Notes: generated by a model not told the origin, from the letters alone. A stretch of 64,000 nt of DNA from Burkholderiales bacterium (GCA_020248865.1 JADCGS010000031.1:1-64000); one strand, 5' to 3'; counted from the first letter of the stretch, positions 1 to 11,146 are shown. Numbers and translations are program-made.

Positions 1-139
1 GCCCGAGGGGGCTGCCCAAAGCGCTCCAATCTAGGCGCAAAGCGCAGCCGTAGCTCGGGCTACGGCGAGCATTTGCAACGACGAGTGGGGCGCTTTGGGC
101 AGTCACAGCGGGCATGTCGGATTGCCTCTCACCCTCTCA
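1..139 (-). repeat. 165-bp inverted-terminal element, copy 1 (cut by window edge)
   Basis: Read on the minus strand, this stretch matches the first 139 bases of the complete element at 60517-60681 with a single mismatch. It begins at the stop codon of the aldo/keto reductase gene (TGA at 139-137) and runs away from that gene. About 26 bases of the far terminal repeat lie outside the window. It contains a perfect internal palindrome built on CCGTAG/CTACGG. There is no coding capacity of its own, so it behaves as a non-autonomous dispersed repeat. Confidence 0.9.
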
Positions 140-982
140 GGTCAAGGCCAGCGGCTGCTTGCAGCGCGGCGGCGGGTACAGGCGGTCTAGCTCGGCCAGC
201 ACCGGCGCGGGCAGCTCGACCGCGGCGGCCGCCAGGTTGTCGCGCTGGTGCGCGGGATGCGCCGCCTTGGCCACGGCGACGACGCCGGGCTGCCGCAGCA
301 CCCAGGCCAGCGCCAGTTGCGCCGCCGTCAGCCCGAGCGGTTGCGCCAGCGACTGCAGCGCGCCCGACTGCGCCAGCGGTCCCTGGTCGATCGGGCTGTG
401 GGCCATGGCGGCCACGCCGTGCGCGCGCAGCCACGGCAACAGGTCGAACTCGATGCCGCGCGCCGTCAGCGAGTAGTACACCTGATTGGCCGCGCAACGG
501 CTGCCGTCGGGCACGCGCCAGAGCGCCTCCAGATCGGCGACGTCGAAGTTGCTGACGCCCCAGTCGCGGATCAGGCCGTCGCGCCGCAGGTCCTCGAAGC
601 CGGCCACCGTCTCGGCCAGCGGTGCGGCGCCGCGCCAGTGCAGCAGGTACAGGTCGATGTGCGCGAGGCCGAGCCGCTGCAGGCTGCGCCGGCATGCCGC
701 CTGCAGGCCCGCGCGCGACGCATGGTGCGGATAGACCTTGCTGACGACGAACACCGCGTCGCGCGCCAGGCCGCTGGCGGCCAGCGCCGCACCCACCACT
801 TCCTCGGCGCCGCCCGCGCCGTACATCTCGGCGGTGTCGATCAGCCGGTAGCCGAGCTGCAGCGCGTGCCCGACCGCGCGCACCTCGTCGTCACGCGCGG
901 CCTCGCTGTCGCCCAGACGGGCCGTGCCGAGTCCCAGCACGGGCACCGTCCGCTCGCCGTTGGCAAGCTGGAGGGACTGCAT
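137..982 (-). CDS. Aldo/keto reductase family oxidoreductase
   Basis: A 281-residue single-domain (TIM-barrel) aldo/keto reductase, expected to reduce carbonyl compounds with NADPH in the cytoplasm. The family catalytic tetrad is visible: D49 and Y54 in 'DTAEMYG', K82 in 'VVSKVY' and H115 in 'LYLLHW'. The 'GVSNF' motif follows at about residue 143. The length is normal for the family. The ATG start is the first in frame and the next gene is about 280 bases away, so this is a single-gene unit. Its TGA stop is the first three bases of the dispersed element at the window edge. The physiological substrate cannot be inferred; DkgB-like 2,5-diketo-gluconate or methylglyoxal reductases are the nearest characterised type. 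Confidence 0.9.
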   Translation of the reverse strand: MQSLQLANGERTVPVLGLGTARLGDSEAARDDEVRAVGHALQLGYRLIDTAEMYGAGGAEEVVGAALAASGLARDAVFVVSKVYPHHASRAGLQAACRRSLQRLGLAHIDLYLLHWRGAAPLAETVAGFEDLRRDGLIRDWGVSNFDVADLEALWRVPDGSRCAANQVYYSLTARGIEFDLLPWLRAHGVAAMAHSPIDQGPLAQSGALQSLAQPLGLTAAQLALAWVLRQPGVVAVAKAAHPAHQRDNLAAAAVELPAPVLAELDRLYPPPRCKQPLALT

Positions 983-1263
983 TGCGTGATGCTAGCCCGG
1001 ATGTTTCATCAGGGACGAGGGATTTGCGCGGATGCCCGCGTGAGCCAGATTGCGCGACGCAGCCGATGCCCGCAGGCATCGGCGAGCGCTCGAGCGAAAT
1101 GTGGCCGCGCGGGCGCCGCGCAAACCCGCGTGGCCCCGGCCGTCCTAAGTGGTCTGGGCCAGGTGCAGGATACCGCCGTAGCGTACAGAGGCAGATCGTG
1201 GATGCGCGGGGGCGACCTGGTGAACCATCCGGGCTAGCAGAGACGCAGCGGCGGCCGCCCCGC

Positions 1264-1965
1264 TCACGGGGCGATGACGGGCGCGGGCAGCTCCGCGGAC
1301 GAGCTCAGCACGTCGACGACGGGCAGTGCCCGCGCGGCGGTCCACAGTGTGGGCACGGCCATCACGGTGATGAAGCCACTGGCGACCATGCGGATCGCCG
1401 CCTCGCGCGACAGCACGCGCTGCCGCAGGGCCGGCCGTGCCATGACCCAAGCCAGCAGCAGCCACCAGGCCCCCGCCATGACCGAGATGACGCCGAGCAC
1501 GGGCAGGGCGGACACCGGTGCGGCACCGCCGCTCTGGCGCAGTGCCACCAGCGATGCGGCGAAGAAGGTGGCGGTCAGCGGGTTGCTGGCCGCAGTGCAG
1601 TAGCCGGCAAGAAAGCGTTGCAGGCCCTCGCCCTCGGCGCGCCGCGGCGCCGCCGTCCCCGTGGCATCTGGCCCAGTGCGCTTGCGTGCAATCGACCAGG
1701 CCAGACCGAGCAGCAGCAGGCCGGCGAGAAGGCGCAGCGTCGGTGAGCCGGTGTCGGTGCCCAGCACATCGCTGGCCGACAGCACGGCCGCGGCGAGGGA
1801 CACGGCGCCAAGCTGGATTCCGAACAGCATCGGCAGGGCACCGCGCAAGCCTTCGGTGGCGGCAAGGCAGCCGATCGCGATCATGTTGGGACCGGGCGCG
1901 AGCAGGATCAGCAGGTAGCCGAGCACGAAGCCCATCAGGCCCGGGGCGGGCAGTTCGCTCAGCAT
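1264..1965 (-). CDS. LysE/RhtB family amino-acid exporter
   Basis: A 233-residue inner-membrane protein with about six hydrophobic segments and the LysE-type N-terminal signature 'LLAPGPNM' in the first helix. LysE/RhtB proteins export amino acids or their analogues by proton antiport. The upstream frame is open to 2103, but I chose the ATG at 1965 because the protein then starts directly with the first membrane helix, as in the family. The hydrophilic loop at about residues 105-125 (RKRTGPDATG...) is a usual position for the LysE cytoplasmic loop. There is no adjacent regulator, so the substrate is unknown. Confidence 0.85.
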   Translation of the reverse strand: MLSELPAPGLMGFVLGYLLILLAPGPNMIAIGCLAATEGLRGALPMLFGIQLGAVSLAAAVLSASDVLGTDTGSPTLRLLAGLLLLGLAWSIARKRTGPDATGTAAPRRAEGEGLQRFLAGYCTAASNPLTATFFAASLVALRQSGGAAPVSALPVLGVISVMAGAWWLLLAWVMARPALRQRVLSREAAIRMVASGFITVMAVPTLWTAARALPVVDVLSSSAELPAPVIAP

Positions 1966-2143
1966 GGCCGCTCCCGGTACCTTGCCGACCGCGTCTGCTC
2001 TGCCGTGCCGCGGCGCGTGGCCGCAAGGTCCCTGTTCATTGGGCAGGCCCTCGCCGGACGCCGCCGGGGCGCGCCGGCGAGCACGCGATCGGGGGCAGGC
2101 CACGGGCGCCGGGACGCGGCTGCGGTGCGGGCTCGGTCATGCG

Positions 2144-2650
2144 TCAGTCCCAGGGGGCGCGCCAGCCAAACCGCTCGACGGCCAGATGCGCCGCAGGCGA
2201 AAGCAGGCGGCCGGCGCGGTTGCTGACCTCGACCTGATAGTGCGCGCCATCGTCGGCGCGTTGTGCGGCGTCGATGCGCAGGAGCGGGCCGCGGGCGCCC
2301 GCAATGGTCGCCCCGTCGCGCAGCCACTGGTACTGCAGCGGCGCCGTGCCCACGGCCTCGACGCTGAACAGCACGCTGTCGCCCTCGCGCACCAGCATCG
2401 ACTGCGGCGGCTGCAAGAGTTGCGGCGCCATCTCGGCCAGGCCGTCGGGCGCCACGCTGACGCCGGCCAGTCCACGGCCGGCCGCGGCCCCGACCAGCCG
2501 CTCCGCCACCGAGCCCGCCACTGCCTGCACCGCGGTGCCATGGGGGTCGGCCGAGCGGCTGCCGCAGGCGACCAGGACTAAAGCCAGCAAGGCGAGCGGG
2601 GCCGCGCGGCGCACCCGCGTCCAGTTCGGGACAGATCGGCGGCGGGCCAC
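2144..2650 (-). CDS. Lipoprotein with immunoglobulin-like domain
   Basis: A 168-residue predicted lipoprotein. Basic N-terminus, hydrophobic run and lipobox 'LVAC' put the lipidated cysteine at about residue 29. Residues 75-160 look like an Ig-like fold: 'YQWLRDG' resembles the C-strand tryptophan region and 'DDGAHYQVEVSN' the D-x-G-x-Y corner, followed by 'AGRLLS'. Such domains mediate binding at the cell surface or in the periplasm. It starts three bases after the stop of the upstream membrane-protein gene (2654-3493), so the two are probably cotranscribed. No enzyme motif is seen. Confidence 0.75.
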   Translation of the reverse strand: MARRRSVPNWTRVRRAAPLALLALVLVACGSRSADPHGTAVQAVAGSVAERLVGAAAGRGLAGVSVAPDGLAEMAPQLLQPPQSMLVREGDSVLFSVEAVGTAPLQYQWLRDGATIAGARGPLLRIDAAQRADDGAHYQVEVSNRAGRLLSPAAHLAVERFGWRAPWD

Positions 2651-2653
2651 GGT

Positions 2654-3493
2654 TCAGTGCTCCGCCCGCTGTTCGACGAGGACGACCTCGGCCGGGACGC
2701 GCCGCTCGATCGAGCGCAGCACCTGGGCGGTGGCCAGCGTGGCCAGGCAGCCGATGGCCGTGGCGAGCAGCACGGCGGTGATCACGCCCGTGGGTGCCAG
2801 CAGCGCGCCAAACAGCGCGGCAAAGCCGCTGCGGCCGATCAGGCCCGCCGCATAGCCGCGCAGGAAACGCGCCACCGCGCCGTCGCTGCGCGACGGCGCG
2901 GTGACATGCAGGTTGATGGCCACCGCCGCGGCGATCAGCGGCGGCGAGGCCAGCACGCCGGCCCAGAAGGGCCCGACCTGGGGTGCGGCCAGCGCCGTCG
3001 TGCCGCTCACCAGGCCGGACACGCCGGCGGTGATCCACAGCTCCAGCGCCTGGCGCCGCGACGGCTGGGCGACGATGTCGCGGCGGGCCGAGGTCGCCGG
3101 GATCCAGGCCACACACAGCACGCACACGGTCATCACGGCACACAGCAGCGGCAGCGGGCTGCCCGGCGCGCTCGACCAGCCGACCAGCAGCGGAAGCGGC
3201 GCGAGGCTCGCCATGCAGGCCGCCAGCACTGCCACCACCGGCCCGAAGCGCCGGCTGGCGCGCTCGTAGCCGACGGCAAACAGCCCGCACAGCGCGCTGG
3301 CGGCCACGCTGCCCAGCGCAGCCTCCACGGCAAAGTCGGTGCCGTGGTCCAGCGCCAGCCAGACGAGTGCCGGCCCGGTTACGGTCGGCAGGCCGGCCAG
3401 GATGCCTGCAAGACGGCGTCCGAACAGTTGGGCAACCGCGAGTAGCAGCGCCACCGTGGTGGCGGTCAGCACCGCCTTGTAGGCCCAGTCCAT
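2654..3493 (-). CDS. Polytopic inner-membrane protein, function unknown
   Basis: A 279-residue protein with eight to ten hydrophobic segments and short charged loops, clearly integral to the membrane. It shows an internal pseudo-symmetry: residues 1-130 and 150-265 each carry four to five helices, and both halves contain Gly/Pro-rich helices ('LAGLPTVTGPALVW' and 'APQVGPFWAGVLASPPLI'). I recognise no transporter signature. It is probably in an operon with the Ig-like lipoprotein gene, which follows after a three-base gap. Confidence 0.7.
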   Translation of the reverse strand: MDWAYKAVLTATTVALLLAVAQLFGRRLAGILAGLPTVTGPALVWLALDHGTDFAVEAALGSVAASALCGLFAVGYERASRRFGPVVAVLAACMASLAPLPLLVGWSSAPGSPLPLLCAVMTVCVLCVAWIPATSARRDIVAQPSRRQALELWITAGVSGLVSGTTALAAPQVGPFWAGVLASPPLIAAAVAINLHVTAPSRSDGAVARFLRGYAAGLIGRSGFAALFGALLAPTGVITAVLLATAIGCLATLATAQVLRSIERRVPAEVVLVEQRAEH

Positions 3494-4087
3494 GCAGAGC
3501 TCCGTCTTGTTGTGGGGTTTGAAGCGATCGGTCTGACCTCAGTACGCAATCCGGCTCGCAGCCCGGACATGCGGATCGCCGGAAGGGACTGTCGCGGCGC
3601 ACCTCCCACGGATCGCCCACGGATCGGGGCGCATACGGCGTGAAGATTCGACGCTCGACGCGCAGCCCCATGAGCCCAGGCGGTACCGGTGTGCTGTGCC
3701 GGGCACGTGGACATGCGCCCGGACCGTCGAACGCAGCCGCAGGGATGCTCGATGCGCCAGTCGCGCGTGCGCGCTGCTGCACGGCCCGCAGCGCCCGCCG
3801 CGACCATCAACGGCGCGGCTTTGTCCTGCCGAACGAACCCGGTCGCCATCCGGACATCGGCGCGAGGTGAATCGTCGGCAGTCGGCGGTTTGACTGGAGC
3901 GGGCGCCTCAATCCGTCGCGAACGACGGGAAGCCAGCAGGCAAGCCAGCGGCGGCGGGACCGGGCGGTGCCGCCGCCCGACTATTCATGCGCAATTCGTG
4001 GGTGATCCGTGGGCGCCTGCTCGGCAGAGTGGGACCGCGCTGGCAGCCCGGTCCATCGGTTTGCTGCACTCGCTCAGGGAGGAAGGG
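3494..4087. other. Intergenic, about 590 bases, no gene supported
   Basis: This lies between the divergent membrane-protein gene (minus) and a lipoprotein gene (plus). Open frames exist on both strands, but they show low-complexity Arg/Ala translation typical of GC-rich antisense frames and no recognisable motif. The only clear signal is the strong ribosome binding run GGGAGGAAGGG just before the ATG at 4088. Confidence 0.5.
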
Positions 4088-4672
4088 ATGAACCAGAACG
4101 CAGGATTGGCCGCCTGCACGGGGGCGGCGTGCAAGGCATGGGCGGCGGCGCTGAGTGCCATCGCCCTGGCGGGTTGCCAGCCGCAGGCGGCGCTGATGGC
4201 CGGCCAGGTGCTGGAGTCGCGTGCGCGCCCAGCGCTGTCGCATGGACCGACTGTGGAGACGTTGCGCTTGCTCCAGCAGCATGCCTTCAGCGCGCTGGTG
4301 GTGCCGGTGCTCGACGACGGCGACATCACGCGCTTTGCCGACGTTGCGCTCGCTCCGGTGTGCGGCGACACCACCGAGGTCCGCGTCGACGGCCGCCCGG
4401 TCGTCCCCGGCGCTGCCGTGCCGGCCGGGGCCTTCACGCTGCAGTGGACGCTCGGCCTGTTCTGCCCGTTCGGCGTGGACGGGCCGACGCTCGACGGGCG
4501 GGCTGATGTGCTGGTGTTCCGCGACGACCAATACGGCATGCAGGCGCTGGTGCAGCCCCGGGGCCTGACGGTCAGCGATGGCCAGGGGGCCTTGCGGCTG
4601 GATGCCGGCGCACCGGCGCTGCTGGCGACGCAGTGGCAACCCGGCGTCCAGGCGGCAGCGCGCGAGCAGTGA
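4088..4672 (+). CDS. Hypothetical lipoprotein
   Basis: A 194-residue predicted lipoprotein. Lipobox 'LAGC' places the modified cysteine at about residue 28 after a hydrophobic segment. The remainder is a soluble domain with paired cysteines (in 'APVCGDT' and 'LFCPFG') that could form a disulphide, and acidic turns such as 'LDDGDITRFAD'. The start is well defined by GGGAGGAAGGG immediately upstream. I do not recognise the family. It stands alone, followed by the convergent Crp/Fnr-type regulator gene about 250 bases on. Confidence 0.7.
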   Translation: MNQNAGLAACTGAACKAWAAALSAIALAGCQPQAALMAGQVLESRARPALSHGPTVETLRLLQQHAFSALVVPVLDDGDITRFADVALAPVCGDTTEVRVDGRPVVPGAAVPAGAFTLQWTLGLFCPFGVDGPTLDGRADVLVFRDDQYGMQALVQPRGLTVSDGQGALRLDAGAPALLATQWQPGVQAAAREQ

Positions 4673-4925
4673 CCGCGTCGCCCGCGCGGCACGCCCGGTC
4701 GCGGTCGTGCCGCGCGGTCTGGCCGGTGCTGCTGAGCGCCGGCGCGCTCTCCGGGTCGTTCATGCCGCGGCAGCGGCGCACCGGCTCCACCGCAGCCAGC
4801 CGCGCATCGGGCTTGGCGATGCTTGCCGGCGCCGTGCGCGCGCGGCGGAGGTTCACACCGCCGCCCCGGCCGCTGGCGCGCACCGCAGCCCGCGCTCGCC
4901 GCCGGCCGCCGCGCTGCGGGCAGGT

Positions 4926-5606
4926 CTACATGCCGTAGCGCCGCAGCCCGTCGAGGTCTTCAATCACCACGGCGCCGTACTCCACGCGCAGCAGTCGCGC
5001 CTGCTGCAGCGCCTGCAGCGCCTGATTGACGCGCTGGCGGGAAATGCCGGCCAGGTGACCGATTTCCTCCTGCGAGACCTCGATGCGCGCATCCAGACCC
5101 GGGTACAGCACCGGGTTGAACATGCCGGCCACGCAGCGGGCCACACGCGCGTCCGGGTCATGCAGGCGCTGCGTTTCGAGCATGCCGATGAACTGGCCGA
5201 GCCGCTCGTTCAGTTGCACCAGCAGAAAGCGGTTGAACGGGATGCTGGTGTTCATCAGCCACTCGAAGGTCCGGCGCGGCACGCGCGCGGCCACCGAGTC
5301 GCGCAGGGCCACCACGTCGTAGCGGCGCGGCTCGGTCTTCAGCAGGCTGCCTTCGCCGAACCAGCTGCCCGGCGGCATGCTGGTGAACGTGGCTGCCTTG
5401 CCGTCGGGGGTCGTCACCATCATTTTCATGAAGCCCGTGAGCACGCCGAACCAGGCGTCCACCGGCTCGCCGTTGCGGCACAGGTAGCCGCCCTCCTGCA
5501 CCGGCACGGCGGTGGACTCGGCGGCCACCCGCGCCAGGTCTTCGGCGGGCAGCAGCGAGCCCCAGCGGGTGGCGCGCAGGGCCTGTTCAAGACTGTCAGC
5601 AGGCAT
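4926..5606 (-). CDS. Crp/Fnr-family transcriptional regulator
   Basis: A 226-residue regulator. Residues 15-130 form a cyclic-nucleotide-binding-type beta-roll ('GSWFGEGSLL'), followed by a dimerisation helix and a C-terminal winged helix (about 150-226) with recognition-helix region 'SQEEIGHLAGISRQRVNQAL'. There is no N-terminal cysteine cluster, so it is not an Fe-S Fnr. The ATG at 5606 is chosen because AAGGG lies eight bases upstream; an in-frame ATG at 5651 is also possible. A perfect dyad 50 bases upstream, between this gene and the divergent CoA-ligase operon, suggests it controls itself and that operon. Confidence 0.88.
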   Translation of the reverse strand: MPADSLEQALRATRWGSLLPAEDLARVAAESTAVPVQEGGYLCRNGEPVDAWFGVLTGFMKMMVTTPDGKAATFTSMPPGSWFGEGSLLKTEPRRYDVVALRDSVAARVPRRTFEWLMNTSIPFNRFLLVQLNERLGQFIGMLETQRLHDPDARVARCVAGMFNPVLYPGLDARIEVSQEEIGHLAGISRQRVNQALQALQQARLLRVEYGAVVIEDLDGLRRYGM

Positions 5607-5655
5607 CGGGACAACCCTTAGGGCAAACGGCGCGATGTGCGAATGCAGCATCGAT

Positions 5656-5675
5656 TGTCGCCGCTATCGGCGACA
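5656..5675. promoter_or_regulatory. Crp/Fnr-like dyad operator candidate
   Basis: The 20-base sequence TGTCGCCGCTATCGGCGACA is a perfect inverted repeat of seven bases around a six-base spacer. A further half-site (ATTGTCGCC) follows at about 5678-5686. Size, symmetry and leading TGT match the format of Crp/Fnr operators (TGTGA-N6-TCACA). It sits between the divergent regulator (start 5606) and the CoA-ligase gene (start 5816). That this regulator binds it is my inference. Confidence 0.6.
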
Positions 5676-5815
5676 CATTGTCGCCGGGTTGACAGCACGG
5701 CGCGCGGCGAGGCGGCACCCTTGCGCTCGCGTGGTGCCCGGCGTGCGACGATCGGGCTGGCGCGATGACAGCGCACCGGGCAACGCGCTGCGAACCGGAC
5801 ACTGGAGACAACGGC

Positions 5816-7789
<1,974 letters not shown>

Positions 7790-7841
7790 TGCGAGCCGGG
7801 GCCGGACGACCGGCGGGCGACCTGCGACGGATGAGCAACCG

Positions 7842-8102
7842 GTGAGCGGCAAAGCCTGGCTCGCGCTGCTGTGCCTGCTCGCCGGTGTGGCGCTGGCGTC
7901 CTACGGACTGGCCTACGGCGCGCTGCTGCTGGCGCTGGCGGGCCTGGCGCTGGTCATGACCTTCGTCTACTTCGCCTACGCCTGGGTCGCCGGCGCCAGC
8001 CGTCCGATGGGCGCGCAGGCCCGGATCACCCCGGCGGCCGACGCGGCCTGGTCGATGAAGGACCAGCCGCTGGACAACCCCAGGCAGGACACGCAGAGCT
8101 AG
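7842..8102 (+). CDS. Small two-helix membrane protein of the importer operon
   Basis: An 86-residue protein with two hydrophobic helices (about residues 5-27 and 28-50) and a polar tail. GTG start; its stop lies two bases before the livG-like start. Position and tight spacing between ligase and ABC genes suggest an accessory component of this importer. No family is recognised, and the weak ribosome site makes the exact start uncertain. Confidence 0.65.
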   Translation: MSGKAWLALLCLLAGVALASYGLAYGALLLALAGLALVMTFVYFAYAWVAGASRPMGAQARITPAADAAWSMKDQPLDNPRQDTQS

Positions 8103-8104
8103 CG

Positions 8105-8887
8105 ATGGCACGCACGATCGGCGAGGTCATTCTCAAGGTGGACGGCATCTCGCTGGCCTTCGGCGGGGTCAAGGCGCTCACCGACGTCTCGTTCGACGTA
8201 CGCGAGCACGAGGTGCGCGCCATCATCGGCCCCAACGGCGCCGGCAAGAGCTCGATGCTCAACTGCATCAACGGCGTGTACTCGCCGCAGCACGGCCGCA
8301 TCACCTTCAAGGGCCGGACCTTCGAGCAGATGAGCCCGCACCGCGCCGCCGAGATGGGCGTCGCCCGCACCTTCCAGTCGCTGGCGCTGTTCAAGGGCAT
8401 GAGCGTGCTCGACAACATCATGACCGGGCGCAACCTGCGCATGCGCACCAACCTGCTGCTGCAGGCGCTGCGTCTGGGGCCGGCCGAGCGCGAGGAGATG
8501 GAGCACCGCGCCTTCGTCGAGAAGATTATCGACTTTCTCGAGATCCAGGCCTACCGCAAGACCCCGGTCGGGCGTCTGCCCTACGGCCTGCAGAAGCGGG
8601 TCGACCTGGGGCGCGCCCTGGCCATGGAGCCCGCCATGCTGCTGCTCGACGAGCCGATGGCCGGCATGAACGTCGAGGAGAAGCAGGACATGTGCCGTTT
8701 CATCCTCGACCTGAACGACGAATTCGGCACCACGATCGTTCTCATCGAGCACGACATGGGCGTGGTGATGGACATCTCCGACCGCGTGGTGGTGCTCGAC
8801 TACGGCAAGAAGATCGGCGACGGCACGCCGGCGCAAGTCCGCAGCAACCAGGCGGTGATCGACGCCTATCTCGGGGTGGCGCACTGA
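8105..8887 (+). CDS. livG: Branched-chain-type ABC transporter ATP-binding protein (LivG)
   Basis: A 260-residue ABC ATPase of the LivG subfamily. Walker A 'GPNGAGKS' is near residue 43. The signature region is the LivG-typical 'PYGLQKRVDLGRAL' in place of LSGGQ. Walker B 'LLLDEP' and the switch histidine in 'VLIEHDM' follow, and the 'NVEEKQDM' helix after Walker B is family-typical. It powers import together with the LivF partner at 12706. The stop overlaps the next start (TGATG), so the two are translationally coupled. The Liv name describes the family; the neighbouring ligases make an organic acid a likelier substrate than an amino acid. Confidence 0.9.
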   Translation: MARTIGEVILKVDGISLAFGGVKALTDVSFDVREHEVRAIIGPNGAGKSSMLNCINGVYSPQHGRITFKGRTFEQMSPHRAAEMGVARTFQSLALFKGMSVLDNIMTGRNLRMRTNLLLQALRLGPAEREEMEHRAFVEKIIDFLEIQAYRKTPVGRLPYGLQKRVDLGRALAMEPAMLLLDEPMAGMNVEEKQDMCRFILDLNDEFGTTIVLIEHDMGVVMDISDRVVVLDYGKKIGDGTPAQVRSNQAVIDAYLGVAH

Positions 8888-9900
8888 TGAGCAGGAACCT
8901 CAAGCGCAACTGGCCGGTGTACGCCCTCGGGGCGCTGCTGGCCCTCGGCCTTGTCTTGCCGCTGGCCACCGGCGCCAGCGCGCTGGGCTTCTACATCGAG
9001 GTGATGCTCGGCGGCCTGATGTCGGGCGTGCTGTACTCGCTGGTGGCGCTGGGCTTCGTGCTGATCTTCAAGGCCTCGGGCGTGTTCAATTTCGCGCAGG
9101 GGGCCATGGTGCTTTTCGCCGCACTCGCCCTGGCGCGGCTGTCGGAGGTGATGCCGCTGTACGTCGCCTTTGGCCTGGCGATCCTGATCATGATCGTGTT
9201 CGCCTGGCTGGTGGAGCGGCTGGTGCTGCGGCATCTGGTCAACCAGGAAGGCGTGGTGCTGCTGATGGCCACGCTCGGCGTGACCTACTTCCTCGACGGC
9301 TTCGGCCAGACGGTGTGGGGATCGGACATCTACAAGATCGATCTGGGCCTGCCCAAGGAGCCGATGATCGTCGGCGAGCAACTGTTCCAGGGCGGCATCC
9401 TCATCAGCAAGGAAGATCTCTTCGCCGCGGCGATCGCGGCACTGCTGGTGATGTGCCTGGCGGTGTTCTTCCAGAAGACTCCCACCGGCCGTGCGCTGCG
9501 CGCGGTGGCCGACGATCACCAGGCCGCGCAGTCGATCGGCATTCCGCTGAACCGCATCTGGGTCATCGTCTGGGCGGTGGCGGGTTTCGTCGCGCTGGTG
9601 GCCGGCATGATCTGGGGAGCCAAGCTCGGCGTGCAGTTCTCGCTGCAACTGATCGCTCTGAAGGCGCTGCCGGTGGTGATCCTGGGCGGACTGACCTCGG
9701 TGCCGGGTGCCATCATCGGCGGGCTCATCATCGGCGTGGGCGAGAAGTTCGCCGAGGTCTTCCTCGGCCAGTACCTGGCGCGCACCTTCGAGCTGGCCGG
9801 CGGCGGCATCGAGTACTGGTTCGCCTACGTGCTGTGCCTGTTCTTCCTGCTGGTGCGGCCCGAGGGGCTGTTCGGCGAGAAGCACATCGACCGCGTGTAG
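8887..9900 (+). CDS. livH: Branched-chain-type ABC transporter permease (LivH)
   Basis: A 337-residue permease with eight to nine membrane helices. LivH hallmarks: 'SGVLYSLVALGFVLIFKASGVFNFAQGAM' motif elements around residue 40-65, 'RALRAVADDHQAAQSIGI' as the cytoplasmic coupling loop near 205, and 'LKALPVVILGGLTSVPGA' toward the C-terminus. It forms the channel with LivM. The ATG overlaps the livG stop, and livM follows 18 bases later. Confidence 0.9.
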   Translation: MSRNLKRNWPVYALGALLALGLVLPLATGASALGFYIEVMLGGLMSGVLYSLVALGFVLIFKASGVFNFAQGAMVLFAALALARLSEVMPLYVAFGLAILIMIVFAWLVERLVLRHLVNQEGVVLLMATLGVTYFLDGFGQTVWGSDIYKIDLGLPKEPMIVGEQLFQGGILISKEDLFAAAIAALLVMCLAVFFQKTPTGRALRAVADDHQAAQSIGIPLNRIWVIVWAVAGFVALVAGMIWGAKLGVQFSLQLIALKALPVVILGGLTSVPGAIIGGLIIGVGEKFAEVFLGQYLARTFELAGGGIEYWFAYVLCLFFLLVRPEGLFGEKHIDRV

Positions 9901-9918
9901 GCCGAGGGCGAAAACAAC

Positions 9919-10983
9919 ATGCTTTACCGCGAGAACGGCCAGTTCAAGACCACGTACCGGGCGGATCAGCAGATGCTGCCGATCCTGCAGGACCGGTTCT
10001 TCGTCATCGCGCTGGTGGCCGCCGCCTTCCTGGTCGTGCCGCTTATCGCCAGCGACTACTGGTTCCGCGCGCTGATCGTCCCCTTCCTCATCCTGGCGAT
10101 CGCCGCCATCGGCCTGAACATCCTGGTCGGCTACTGCGGCCAGATCTCGCTCGGTCAGGCGGCGTTCATGGCGGTCGGCGCCTACGCGGCCTACAACTTC
10201 ACGGTGCGCGTGCCGGAGCTGAACTTCCTGCTCGTGCTGCTGCTGTCGGGCACGATCTCGGCGCTGGCCGGCATGGTGTTCGGGCTGCCGAGCCTGCGCA
10301 TCAAGGGCCTGTACCTTGCGGTTGCCACGCTGGCCGCACAGTTCTTCATCGACTGGCTGTTCATCCGCGTCAAGTGGTTCACCAACAACTCGCCTTCGGG
10401 TTCGGTGTCCACCTCCCCGATCGAGCTGTTCGGCTGGACCGTGGATTCGCCGGTGGACAAGTACTGGTTCGTGCTCGGCGTGGTGGTGGTCATGACCGTG
10501 GCCGCCAAGAACCTGGTGCGCTCGGCCGTCGGCCGCTCGTGGATGGCCATCCGCGACATGGACGTGGCCGCCGAGGTCATCGGCATCCGTGCCGGCTGGG
10601 CCAAGCTGACGGCCTTTGCCGTGTGCTCGTTCTACGCCGGCGTGGCCGGCGCGCTGTGGGGCTTCATCCACCTGGGCGCCTGGGAGCCGCTGGCGTTCAA
10701 CATCAACGTCAGCTTCAACCTGCTGTTCATGATCATCATCGGCGGCATGGGTTCGCTGCTGGGCAGTTTTTTCGGCGCGGCCTTCATCGTCGTGCTGCCG
10801 CTGATCCTGAACCAGTTGCCGGGCTGGGTCGGCATCGAGATTTCAACGGCGCTGCTGTCGCACATCGAGTTCATGATTTTCGGTGCGCTGATCGTGTTCT
10901 TCCTGATCGTCGAGCCGCACGGGCTGGCGCGGCTGTGGGCGATCGGCAAGGAAAAACTGCGGCTGTGGCCGTTCCCGCACTAG
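9919..10983 (+). CDS. livM: Branched-chain-type ABC transporter permease (LivM)
   Basis: A 354-residue second permease with about ten helices. The LivM signature 'NILVGYCGQISLGQAAFMAVGAY' lies at about residues 70-92 and the coupling loop 'RDMDVAAEVIGI' near residue 213. An N-terminal soluble stretch of about 35 residues precedes the first helix, as in many acid-type LivM proteins. It pairs with LivH. A hairpin follows the stop before the binding-protein gene. Confidence 0.9.
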   Translation: MLYRENGQFKTTYRADQQMLPILQDRFFVIALVAAAFLVVPLIASDYWFRALIVPFLILAIAAIGLNILVGYCGQISLGQAAFMAVGAYAAYNFTVRVPELNFLLVLLLSGTISALAGMVFGLPSLRIKGLYLAVATLAAQFFIDWLFIRVKWFTNNSPSGSVSTSPIELFGWTVDSPVDKYWFVLGVVVVMTVAAKNLVRSAVGRSWMAIRDMDVAAEVIGIRAGWAKLTAFAVCSFYAGVAGALWGFIHLGAWEPLAFNINVSFNLLFMIIIGGMGSLLGSFFGAAFIVVLPLILNQLPGWVGIEISTALLSHIEFMIFGALIVFFLIVEPHGLARLWAIGKEKLRLWPFPH

Positions 10984-10988
10984 CGGGC

Positions 10989-11020
10989 CGGGCAAAGGTG
11001 AAACCCGCTTTGCCCGTTTC
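10989..11020 (+). terminator. Intercistronic hairpin after livM
   Basis: CGGGCAAAG (10989-10997) pairs with CTTTGCCCG (11008-11016) around a ten-base loop and is followed by TTTC. The T-run is short, so it may attenuate rather than terminate. This fits the usual need for more binding protein than permease. Confidence 0.5.
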
Positions 11021-11146
11021 AGTTAGGAGAAGACCGGTGGCAGAGCCTCACGATCTTCTCGTGGAAACTGCAACGACAGGGCGAAGCCCTTCGGCAGACA
11101 AGGCGGCGCGGGTAACCGCGTCATTGGTAACCAAGGAGACTTGACC

